Shown here: positions 11,101 to 18,810 of the stretch, in pieces
Layout: every line of letters begins with the position of its first letter
Position numbering within the stretch: the stretch's first letter is position 1
Notes under the pieces: model-generated
What the model was told of the DNA's origin: nothing
The model's input: only the letters and a program-made list of their open reading frames with translations
Databases searched by the model: none
Made by a program: the position numbers and the translations under genes
Origin: Pigoraptor chileana
Taxonomy: Eukaryota; Opisthokonta; Filasterea
Length of the DNA: 20,732 bases
Direction of reading: 5' to 3'
NCBI GenBank assembly: GCA_943704495.1
Contig: CALSCR010002476.1
Span: 1-20,732 of the forward strand

Positions 11101-11271
11101 ACTGTCGGCGTGGGGATTGTCGCCGTGTCACCAGTGACTCAAACCGGTGCAAAGACAGCGAGGAGACTCTCCGCATCGGGTCAGTGTGCAATCCAAAAGA
11201 AGGTCGCTGCAGCCGTCCGTGCAGCCACTGCAGCAACTGCAGCCGGCGTTGCCAGTGACAAACGCAACTGA
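8176..11271 (+). CDS. Unrecognised protein of up to 774 residues with a C2H2-like zinc finger
   Basis: Best model: 8176-8414 (tentative), 8771-8860, 9046-9217, 9448-11271, totalling 775 codons with stop. Supported junctions: a pyrimidine tract plus GCACAG acceptor at 8770; donor GAG|GTGAGT at 9217; acceptor TTTCCAG at 9447 in phase 0. The last exon has more than 600 open codons and no in-frame ATG near its start, so upstream exons are needed. An alternative acceptor at 9066 keeps the frame and drops 21 bases. Around residue 529 is CPFC-x16-HLFCH, a C2H2-type pattern whose loop is longer than the usual 12. The middle is acidic and Ser/Asp/Thr-rich (about 430-515); the C-terminus is Ala/Lys/Arg-rich (AAAVRAATAATAAGVA). 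There is no signal peptide or membrane segment. The finger loosely recalls the RHL..HLE fingers of some fungal proteins, too weak to name. A nuclear or regulatory role is only a guess. Confidence 0.62.
8664..8726. repeat. AT-only island with a 12-base inverted repeat
   Basis: About 60 bases of nearly pure A/T in a window near half GC. Arms AAATAATAATTA (8688-8699) and TAATTATTATTT (8715-8726) are perfectly complementary around a 15-base loop, and the left arm is preceded by a second copy of the AATAATAATTA unit. It lies in the proposed first intron (8415-8770) of the unrecognised gene, or in its promoter if the first exon is wrong. Confidence 0.8.
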
Positions 11272-12528
11272 CCTGCCGCCGGCGTGCGAAGCAGCCCATC
11301 GGCTTTGGGCATAAACGCGCGTATGCTGGCATCGTCAAACTCAGCATTCTCACGGTTTGCGAATAATGTCGCGGTCGCGGATCCACACCGCGCGCAAGTG
11401 CATCTTAGCGATGAGTGATTGACAGCCGGTTGCCATTAATATTGTACAGAAATTGAATGAGCGTAACTACATTGCACGGGATCAGAGCGCATGATCCACC
11501 ACTGATATGATAGCCGCATTCCATTAAAGAGGTCGACAATTTTTTTTTATCAAAGTGAAAACATTCATTCACTGAGCAAAACAATAGCATGTAGTGTGGT
11601 ACTAAGCTTATTACTATAGTAAATGCAGTGTCGGGTGCAGTCATGCGCACGCTTCAGCCCGGTCATGATCAGTACCAGTGCGCCGGCACTGATCACTCAG
11701 TCCGTCAAATGCCGGCGGCCCTGGAAGTGCTGTTGGTCAGGCATTTGTATGGCATGTAGAGATCCCGATAGTGTCATTCGTTCCATTCTGTTGATTTATT
11801 ATCAGTGCTGAAAACGGCAATGTATCAAGCCGCAACCAGCGTTGACCACACTGAAGTGCCGGGTAGTCGGCCGTCCGGCTTTCAGTGACGTGTGTATCAA
11901 AGTCTGCTGACAGTGCACGTGACCGGAACAACGCCGGCACGTGAATTTTTTGGTGACAGCCAGTGAGTGTCAACGGTGGTGCATTATGCTCCCGCACTCC
12001 ACTGAGAAGCACGAACATGCCATTTCGTATTAGCGACGTCGAAAAATCTACTTTGTGAACTGATTGTACAACTAGATGGCAAAGCACGGATAGTTCTTTT
12101 CTAACTCTGTTGTCAAACGCGTGTGCACGTGTGTGCGTTGGTTAATTTGGCGCTACCGGCGTCAGAATCCTCTTTGTAAGAAACAAGTCTACTTCAGTAA
12201 CTCGGTCGTTACACGTATGCGCGTGTGTGTGTGTGTGCATGTGTGTGTGTGTGCCTGTTTATATGGAAGAATGTGTGCGGTTGTGCGCATATTGCGTGGC
12301 GATGATGTGGGTGGTGTGCGTATGGGCTGTGGTCGTATGTGTAATATCAGCTCTTTGAAATAATGAACTCAACAGAAGGGGCGTTTTTTGTTTGTCTTTA
12401 TCTGAAACATTTTCCCGCAATAACAGCCGCTGAATGTACGCTTGTGAGTAAGTATGGATGGTGTCGTGCGTGTGCGATTGTGCGTGTCGTGGGTACTGAC
12501 ATTATTACTTTACAATATCGAAGACTCG
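11272..12528. other. Convergent intergenic region between the unrecognised gene and the oxidoreductase
   Basis: No coding frame is supported. It holds a T8 tract near 11541, a 7-base inverted repeat GATCAGT..ACTGATC (11667-11673 and 11688-11694), paired CACGTG sites (11916-11921 and 11938-11943), and a GT-rich stretch (about 12219-12253). 3' ends of both flanking genes should lie here. Confidence 0.55.
12219..12253. repeat. GT dinucleotide microsatellite, interrupted
   Basis: GCGCGTGTGTGTGTGTGTGC followed by ATG and a second GTGTGTGTGTG run, about 275 bases beyond the oxidoreductase stop codon. Confidence 0.85.
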
Positions 12529-13584
12529 TCAGTGGAGAGTGAGTGCGATTTTTCCAATGGTGCGATTAGACTCGATGTCCAAGTGCGCCTGCCTCAGATT
12601 CTGCGCACTGAATGCGTACGTCTTTGTGAGGGTTGTCTTGAGCACTCCGGCATGCAAAAGACGGGAAACCTCAGACAAAATCTCATTCTGGCGCTCCAAT
12701 TCGTATCCGAAAATGGGCCGCGTGAACATGAGCTCAAAGTGGAAAGTCAACCGCTTCAGCTTGAGACGCGACAGATCAAACGGCTTGAGATTATCGTCGT
12801 CGATGGCGGCTATCTTCCCCGACGGATTGGCAATGTCCACCACCTGGTCGATGTAGTCTGCAATGCCCGCTGTGCAAAAGATGTAGTCGACGCCCGTGAG
12901 GCCGATCGCTTTGAGTCCTTCAGCAAGTGGCTCGGCGTGCGAGATGACCTCGTCTGCGCCGTTTTGGAGACAATATTTTCGCGATTCGGGGCGTGATGCC
13001 GTCGCAATCACACGCAAACCGAGCACCCGCTTGGCGATTTGAATGGCAAAACTTCCAACTCCGCCAGCACCCGAAATTACCAATATGGACTTTGTCTTCT
13101 TGTTGTTGTGTGCGGAAGCATCTGAAGGAATGGGAATGCCCATTCCATCGACAAGTGCCTCCCACGCGGTGAGTGCGACGAGAGGAATCGCCGCAGACTC
13201 GGCGTGCGAGAGCGACTGTGGCTTCTTTGCGGCAATGCGCTCGTCAACCAGCGTGTATTCGGCGTTGGATCCCGGGCGGATGAGGCTGCCAGCAAAGAAG
13301 ACCTCGTCGCCGACAGAGAAGAGAGAGACCGCGGAGCCCACGGCCGTCACAGAGCCCGACGCATCCCACCCGAGAACAAGGGGCTGATCAAAGAGAGTCG
13401 CCTCATCAAAGGCCGCACCAAAGTTCTGGCGCTTCTTCCTGTCGACGGGGTTGACAGAGACGGCGGCAACCTTGACAAGGACGTCGTGTGCGCCGGGTGT
13501 CGGCACGGGAAGCACTACAGCCTCGAGCTGTTCGGCGCTGCCGTAATTGCGGATGGCAACGGCGTTCATGGTAGTGATGGTCAT
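12529..13584 (-). CDS. Zinc-independent quinone oxidoreductase / alcohol dehydrogenase-like protein (TIGR02817 type), intronless
   Basis: A single 351-codon exon among intron-rich neighbours. The N-terminal GroES-like domain (about 1-130) has SVNPVDRK, LGWDASGSV and GDEVFFAGSLIRPGSNAEY; the Rossmann domain (about 155-290) has the NADPH loop SGAGGVGSFAIQ followed by VIATASRPES. ELMFTRPIF and a C-terminal FSAQNLRQAHLDIES complete the match to the bacterial 'zinc-binding alcohol dehydrogenase family' (TIGR02817, usually about 335 residues). Despite that name, the catalytic Cys/His zinc ligands of classical ADHs are absent, so it is probably an NADPH-dependent, zinc-free reductase of quinones, enones or similar carbonyls in the cytosol. 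An insert near residue 150 (SDASAHNNKKTK) separates the domains. The start is either 13584 or the in-frame ATG at 13569. A TATA box lies about 95 bases upstream. The family also occurs in fungi. Confidence 0.93.
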   Translation of the reverse strand: MTITTMNAVAIRNYGSAEQLEAVVLPVPTPGAHDVLVKVAAVSVNPVDRKKRQNFGAAFDEATLFDQPLVLGWDASGSVTAVGSAVSLFSVGDEVFFAGSLIRPGSNAEYTLVDERIAAKKPQSLSHAESAAIPLVALTAWEALVDGMGIPIPSDASAHNNKKTKSILVISGAGGVGSFAIQIAKRVLGLRVIATASRPESRKYCLQNGADEVISHAEPLAEGLKAIGLTGVDYIFCTAGIADYIDQVVDIANPSGKIAAIDDDNLKPFDLSRLKLKRLTFHFELMFTRPIFGYELERQNEILSEVSRLLHAGVLKTTLTKTYAFSAQNLRQAHLDIESNRTIGKIALTLH

Positions 13585-13675
13585 TTTCTTTTTCTCTTTG
13601 GGGGTCTTGGTGTTGAATGTTTTTCGCGTTTTGGTGTTGCTGTTGAGATATGAAATTCAGTGGGCCAACCGATGT

Positions 13676-13684
13676 CTTTATATA
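13676..13684 (-). promoter_or_regulatory. TATA box of the oxidoreductase gene (TATATAAAG)
   Basis: Read on the minus strand, TATATAAAG lies 92 bases before the ATG at 13584, a fitting distance for a short 5' UTR of some 60 bases. Confidence 0.65.
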
Positions 13685-13770
13685 CTCTTCGCGATGCAGT
13701 TGGCTGGCCGTTGCTCATTGTGGATGAGTGCGTGCATGCGTGTGAGTGCGTATGTGTGAGTGAGTGAGAG

Positions 13771-13775
13771 AGTGT

Positions 13776-13816
<41 letters not shown>
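13771..13816. repeat. GT dinucleotide microsatellite
   Basis: About 22 GT units with one TTT break, preceded by GTGAGT-like variants from 13741. It lies about 90 bases upstream of the oxidoreductase TATA box and is probably the most length-variable site in the window. Confidence 0.92.
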
Positions 13817-13819
<3 letters not shown>

Positions 13820-13875
13820 GCTGACGGTCGGCCATGCGCACAGTTCACCGGCAGAATGTTTACCACTACACCAAG

Positions 13876-13909
13876 GGTTCTCATAACCTCATAACTCATA
13901 TGAGAATCC
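13876..13909. repeat. Small inverted repeat with internal CTCATAAC duplication
   Basis: TTCTCAT (13878-13884) and ATGAGAA (13900-13906) are complementary 7-base arms; between them CTCATAAC is directly repeated. It could fold into a hairpin or be a paired factor site in the divergent promoter. Confidence 0.5.
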
Positions 13910-13972
13910 TTGCTACAACAGGAGCAGTAGTTTTAGCCAATTTCGACGGAATGGGCAGACTGGAGAAGCCTG

Positions 13973-14088
13973 TGATTGGTCGCTGGCTTAATTTGATGCC
14001 CATCCAATCAGAGTGCTTCAATCCCGAACACAGCCAATCATAATTCTTGCTCAATCTCGCTTACAATCGCCCTCCAGCCGACCAATCA
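13973..14088. promoter_or_regulatory. Cluster of four CCAATCA/TGATTGG elements (NF-Y-type)
   Basis: TGATTGG at 13973-13979, then CCAATCA at 14004-14010, 14034-14040 and 14082-14088. The 7-base core is identical in all four, the first inverted. The cluster lies 280-395 bases before the phosphatase TATA box and about 290-400 beyond the oxidoreductase TATA box. NF-Y (HAP2/3/5) binds CCAAT, prefers ATCA/ATCG flanks and often acts at such divergent promoters. Confidence 0.6.
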
Positions 14089-14366
14089 CAGCGTGTTGTA
14101 CAACAGCACCTTACTAATGCGTACATTCAAATGTATGGATTGTGTATGGAGCATTCCTTCGTTATTCGCTTTTGCAAAGTGGCTGTTTAGTAGAATGGAG
14201 GGGGCGGCTGTGTGTGCGTAATGAACTTTTCTGGGGAAGATATGCATCATGTGACCTGAGATTGCACGCAAACGCAACCGTCGGCATCCAACGCCCAATT
14301 TGCCCTTTGTTGTTGCACAATTTCCTTGTGCTTGCGTAATGCAAAAGGGAAGGCGCTTGGCAACAG

Positions 14367-14374
14367 TATAAAAT
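14367..14374 (+). promoter_or_regulatory. TATA box of the acid phosphatase gene (TATAAAAT)
   Basis: TATAAAAT lies 108 bases before the ATG at 14475. A pyrimidine-rich start region near 14396-14405 would give a 5' UTR of about 75 bases. Confidence 0.7.
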
Positions 14375-14474
14375 CATTGGCGCATCCTGTGAAGCAGTCG
14401 TTAGGATTCAGATATCCGCTGTTGTTGTGTGTTTTTTATCTCCAAAGTGCCCACGGTGTGCGGAGCAGCCGAAA

Positions 14475-17400
14475 ATGAACGGACGAGCTTTCTTCGTGCT
14501 GGTCGCACTTGTTGCGTGTGCGTATGCGGCGCCGTATGGGCACAACTCTGAGGTGATTGTGCCGCTTCCTCCGTATTGCGGCAATCAGCCCCGCGACGGA
14601 CACGGCTGGGGGGTCGCTCCCCCTCCGGCTGAGGCCGCTGGCGAAAAGCTGGAGCTCAAGCAAGTGCAGACAATCATTCGGTTCGTGTTACTGCTCAATG
14701 TTTGGTGATATGGTTGATGTTTTTTTTCGTTTTTCTGTTTGACTACTGTATATGCACGCAACAGATACCGTATACCTCGTTGACTTCGTAACGACCCGAA
14801 TATGATCGTCCTCTCTCATTTCGCCCTCTGTGCCTCCACAAACCAACAGACATGGCGACCGCACGTCCTGGATTGGCTCACAGTGCTGGGCGAATGACAC
14901 GGCTGTGTGGTCGTGCTCTCTGGATTATGCGTCGATCCCAAGCCTGGACCGCTCCCAGTCGACTGTTGCCGTCCCCCGTCTGTTCCGCAAAGGTATTGTG
15001 CATGTGCTATCAACAAGTGCCCCGCATCGTTATTTTATCAACTCTACCCACACAATGCGAATTGTAAAGTGCCATTGGGTTTTTTAATTTGACCTTCCCT
15101 TCCACCGACACAAGCAAACTGCCGACATTCTGTGCGTCCGCCACTTGCGTCTGTCTCTCTCAAACACCCGCCACTTGCATCTGTCTCTCACAAACTCCCA
15201 CCTCTTGCGCCTGTCTCTCACAAACATGCACACAGTGTATCTTGATGGCGACGAGGTGTATGCCGGCAACTGCGCTGTGGGCCAGCTCACTCAGCGTGGA
15301 TATCACCAGGAGGTGCTCAACGGGCGGGACCTGCGCACTGCGTATGTCGACACGGGCTTTCTCGCCTCAAAGTTCAACCCGCGCGAAACATTCCTTCGCA
15401 GTGACGGTGAGTGTTACAAGGGTGTGTGAGTGTGCGTGTGTGTGTGCATATTTGTTTTGTGGTGGAACGAAATATGTGCTGCGATATGACGCTATTATGA
15501 CACAAAAGAGTGGCTAACGTGTATAGCGTGTGTAACGTGTGTAACGTGTGCCATGTGCTGATGTGTGACGTTTCCCGCCCGCTGTGCCTGTTATGACGCT
15601 GCTGTGACGCAGACGAGCCACGCACTGTCCAGTCGCTGCAGTCTCTCATTCTGGGAATGTTCCCCGTCGACGAGTTTGAAGGCGATGACGAGAACGACTA
15701 CAAGGCACCGGTCGAGGAGGGCGACGTGGCGGTGGCCGAAGTGATTGACATCCACACCATGGACCTCAATCTCGACGACATGGAGCCCAAGCCAAGGTGT
15801 GTGTGTGTGTGTAAGAGAATAATCGGGTATGCGCGTATGCTCGTGTGTGGTTGTGTAGTTGTGGGAGATAAGCCACTGAATTGAGCATAGTAGTAGACTC
15901 GCATGCGCACACACATCTGCCTACCGCGATTTATTTGTTCATTGTTATGTTCATTTCTCGCTCTTGTCGATTAATTTGCATGTGTCGCATTCTCTCCCAG
16001 TTGAATTATTCAAATAAAAAGCTATAACAAAACGCACTTACTAATCAACCACTTACTAATCAACCACCACCACCACGCGCATGTGTCTTGTGCTGCAGCG
16101 TGTGTCCCAAGTGGGGCGCCTTCCAGACAGCCCTGGTCAACTCGACGGCATACAAGCATCACATCGAGACTGTGACTGCGCCTCTTCTCAAGTCCATCGC
16201 CGCCGCAATGGGCATCGAGTCGGTCTCGGATCCCGTCGCCCTCCACGACTGCTTCAACGTGCACGTCTGCCACAAGTATCCCCTCCCCGGTGAGCGCTTG
16301 TGTGTCTTGCCGTGCCGCATCATTCTGCATTTTATTGAATGCCCGCGTGTATGTATGTGCTGCCTGTGAGAATGCCCCTTGCTTGTGTGTGGGTGTGTTT
16401 TATGCGATCGAGTGAGTGTCTCATATGACGTGTGTGTCTGTGTGTCTGTGCTTGTTTGTTCCACACAGGCGGTGTTTCCAAGGAAATGTACGATGCGCTC
16501 ATGAAGGAGGTCACGTGGCAGACGTATCAGCAGTACATGTTCCCGGACCCCAACAGCAACGCCCAGGCGGGAATCGGCTTTCTCCTCCGTGACGTCATTA
16601 AGCAGCTTGAGTCGAAAGTGCGCGGAACAGACGAGGCATACAAGTTTGTGCTTCTGTCGGGACACGATACAACAAGTGGGTTTCCGTGTGTGTGTGTGTG
16701 TGTGTGTGGTGTGTGTGCGTGTGAGTATGTGTGTGTATGTATGAGTGTTGTATGTGTCGTTCGTGTCAGTGTAGTGCGTGTGCGTGTATGTGCCTGTGTT
16801 TATATGTCTGTGTATGGACTCGTGGATACTGTGTCACCGACTCTCTGTTTGGCAGATGAGGGTGCGTTTTGGTCAACACTCTCAACATGTCCCCAACACA
16901 ATGCTCACACAGTGCACACATCACATCTAATCTCACACTTGCCTGTGCAGTCATGCCGCTCCTCCGCGCTTTTGGTGCCGACGACGGACTGTGGTCGCCG
17001 TATGCGTCGATGGTGTCTGTTGAGCTGTATGAGCGCACCGTCAAGCCCATTCCGTACCAGGACTCACACGCCGTTCGATTTGTATACAACGGCAAGGTCA
17101 TCAAGTGAGTCACACATACACATGCGCATGCACGCGTGTACGCAGACACACGCGACACACACTCACTGCACACATGTGACACACACACACACATGCGCAT
17201 ACGCACACGCGACACACACACTGCACATACGCACGCATACACATTCATTGCACATACACAACATGCCGTAATAACGTTCGCATATCAGTCGCGTGTTTTC
17301 GCCGCCGCCATTTGCCTGGATGATGAGTTGCAAGGGTCAAAGATTCGTCAATTCCTTCCTTTTTTGTTTTGCTCAATTGAATGTGCGCTAATTGTAACCA

Positions 17401-17546
17401 ACTCACGTTGCACCCCCAAACAACAATCGACATCATCAATGCATAGGCTTCCGTTTTGTGGTGGATCTGATCTTTGCGAGTATTCGACGTTTGTTGCGCA
17501 CGCGAGGGCTCTTCTCCCGAGTGGCAATGCTGCCGACTGCCAGTAA
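14475..17546 (+). CDS. Secreted/lysosomal histidine acid phosphatase (ACP2/PXYLP1-like), 451 residues
   Basis: Exons: 14475-14680, 14850-14992, 15236-15406, 15613-15796, 16099-16289, 16469-16675, 16951-17104, 17447-17546; 1356 bases, phases consistent. A signal peptide (NGRAFFVLVALVACAYA) is followed by a Pro-rich stretch. The catalytic motif RHGDRT is at residues 69-74; its Arg codon is split by intron 1. GQLTQRG lies near 132, and the second-half proton donor His-Asp is at 364-365 in LSGHDTT. In this clan the first His becomes the phosphohistidine and the HD pair protonates the leaving group. Family-like segments also include NGRDLRTAY, VYLDGDEVYAGNC, VRFVYNGKVIKLPFC and paired cysteines. 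N-glycosylation sites include NDT and NST. No C-terminal membrane anchor is seen, unlike animal ACP2, so it is probably soluble in a lysosome-like compartment or secreted. The substrate cannot be told; PXYLP1 itself acts on phosphoxylose in glycosaminoglycan linkers. Confidence 0.92.
15138..15227 (+). repeat. 30-base minisatellite, three copies, in phosphatase intron 2
   Basis: Units start at 15138, 15168 and 15198; each reads roughly CC(G/A)CC(A/T)CTTGC, then CTGTCTCTC and CAAAC. The third unit ends 8 bases before the exon at 15236, so the array forms the pyrimidine tract of that acceptor. The unit length is a multiple of three and stays open in two frames, but the phosphatase frame joins correctly across it (LFRK to VYLDG). 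Confidence 0.85.
16685..16760 (+). repeat. GT-rich tract at the start of phosphatase intron 6
   Basis: Begins about 10 bases after donor A|GTGGGT, with a pure TG run to about 16708 and degenerate GTGT/GTAT continuing. Entirely intronic (16676-16950). Confidence 0.85.
17105..17270 (+). repeat. CA/GC-rich tract in phosphatase intron 7, opposite in polarity to other introns
   Basis: From the donor GTGAGT the intron is built of CACACA, CGACACACACTC and CATGCGCATGC units on the sense strand. All other repeat-bearing introns in the window have GT on the sense strand. Confidence 0.8.
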
Positions 17547-18251
17547 CAGGCGTGCTGCCTGTGGGCTGCTGTGTCTTTGTGTCGGAGACTATTTACTCTA
17601 TCCTTTGGAAGGATTTAGTGCCGTGTTTGTGGTGTCTTTGTTTTGTGTTTTTGTTTCTGTGAGTGTACGTGTCCCAACAAATATATGTGACTTTGAATTC
17701 ATTCGCGTCTTGCTCTCATGAAGGCATGAAGATGCGCGTGAATTGGAAAGTGAGAATGAGGAGGATTCCATCGCTTTTTATGGCCTTTTCCCCCTTCCAT
17801 AGTTGAGCACTTGTTTAGTGGACGAGCTCATCTGTTTGATTTGTCTGAGTGTGAGGTGCGTCTGGTTGGATGGACGCAGTGGGGCAGGTCATCGGAGGGC
17901 ATTAATAGCAGTGAACGCATCGAGGATGAACGGGAGCGAGAACCTAAGTTTGGCCCATCGACTCGCGTGTGCAAAAGCGTAAGTGAATGATGGCCAAGAA
18001 AGACATAATAAGGATGTCGCAGGATTTCAAATTTTGAATCTTCAGGTGATCTAATCTAATCTTCACTGATGGAATTACATCCCAAGTGTGTGCAGTTGTA
18101 TGGCTGAAATTTTCCACATCACAAATGCACATGCCTATTAACTGGCGATGCGTTGAACGTGGTTCAAAAAAACCCAAGCAAGTTCACTGGCAGTACCTTG
18201 GCAGAGAGATCCCTATGGGAGAATATCAGTCAATTGGCGCGTATTGCAGTA

Positions 18252-18346
18252 GTAACAGCAAGGGCCTTGGTAACAGCCCAGCCCCACTGTAAGTAACAGA
18301 ATTGGACGCCAAATTGGACGCCAGACTCCGGAAAAAGCGCTGTTAC
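18252..18346. repeat. GTAACAG motif cluster plus 12-base tandem duplication
   Basis: GTAACAG occurs at 18252-18258, 18270-18276 and 18293-18299, and inverted (CTGTTAC) at 18340-18346. Immediately after the third copy AATTGGACGCCA is repeated perfectly head to tail (18300-18311, 18312-18323). Confidence 0.75.
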
Positions 18347-18588
18347 TAATCAATACTTCCGATCGTAAGCAACATTGTTTTTCGAGAAGACAGAAGCGAT
18401 TAAGCTTAGACTCTGTTATTTACAAAACGGGAAAATAATTTCAGACATTCAAACACGGAACGCCCCCGCGAGTCGGGTGTTTCTTCTTCTTTGGGTTGCA
18501 GAGTGAGTGGGGCTGTTGTGGCGAGACCTCCGGTACTCAAAACAGCATCTTCGACACAAACACACAGTGAACCACAAAGAGAGATGGG

Positions 18589-18601
18589 ATATATATATAT
18601 A
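18589..18601. repeat. TA dinucleotide run
   Basis: ATATATATATATA in the convergent intergenic region. About 200 bases downstream of the WDR45B-like stop on that gene's strand. Confidence 0.85.
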
Positions 18602-18810
18602 GAGGATGGATTTGTGCCATAGAAAGCCAACGGCTCCAACAAAAGCCCAGAGAGTATGTGAGCGTGTGTGCGTGTGAGTGTGTGCGAGTGTGAGTGTATG
18701 TAAGTGTATGTGTGAGTGTGTGTGTGGGAGATGCAGGATCCTGGGCACTATGCCCATCCACTGAGAGACAAACGACACACGATAAAATCACACAGCCGGT
18801 CCCCTCTCTC

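Larger units (their letters stand above)
13585..14474. other. Divergent promoter region of the oxidoreductase and acid phosphatase genes
   Basis: About 890 bases between divergent start codons, with a TATA box for each gene, a GT microsatellite (13771-13816), an imperfect CTCATAAC direct/inverted repeat (13876-13909) and four CCAAT elements (13973-14088). No coding frame is supported. Confidence 0.7.
17547..18810. other. Convergent intergenic region between the acid phosphatase and WDR45B-like genes
   Basis: About 1260 bases with no supported coding frame. It holds a T/G-rich probable 3' UTR (17547-17720), three GTAACAG copies and one inverted copy (18252-18346), a 12-base tandem duplication AATTGGACGCCA (18300-18323), a TA run (18589-18601) and a GTGTGAGT-rich tract (18661-18725). 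Confidence 0.55.

Noticed and set aside
101-11943. CACGTG hexamers scattered through the window (about a dozen)
   Set aside because: The count is only about twice chance, many lie in coding exons, and the TG/CA bias of the genome can explain it; only the mirrored pair near 11930 was kept.
13204-13653. 149-codon plus-strand frame opposite the oxidoreductase
   Set aside because: Shadow of the well-supported minus-strand enzyme; no family resemblance.
16432-17271. 279-codon open frame with CVCV and HTHT runs
   Set aside because: It starts in the phosphatase exon frame and then reads through GT- and CA-repeat introns; the His-Asp active-site exon joins to 16951 instead.
17281-17446. Possible extra exon (SRVFAAAICLDDELQGSK) before the last phosphatase exon
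   Set aside because: Joining VIK directly to LPFCGG at 17447 keeps phase and restores the family's YNG..LPFC pattern; the extra piece has no family counterpart.
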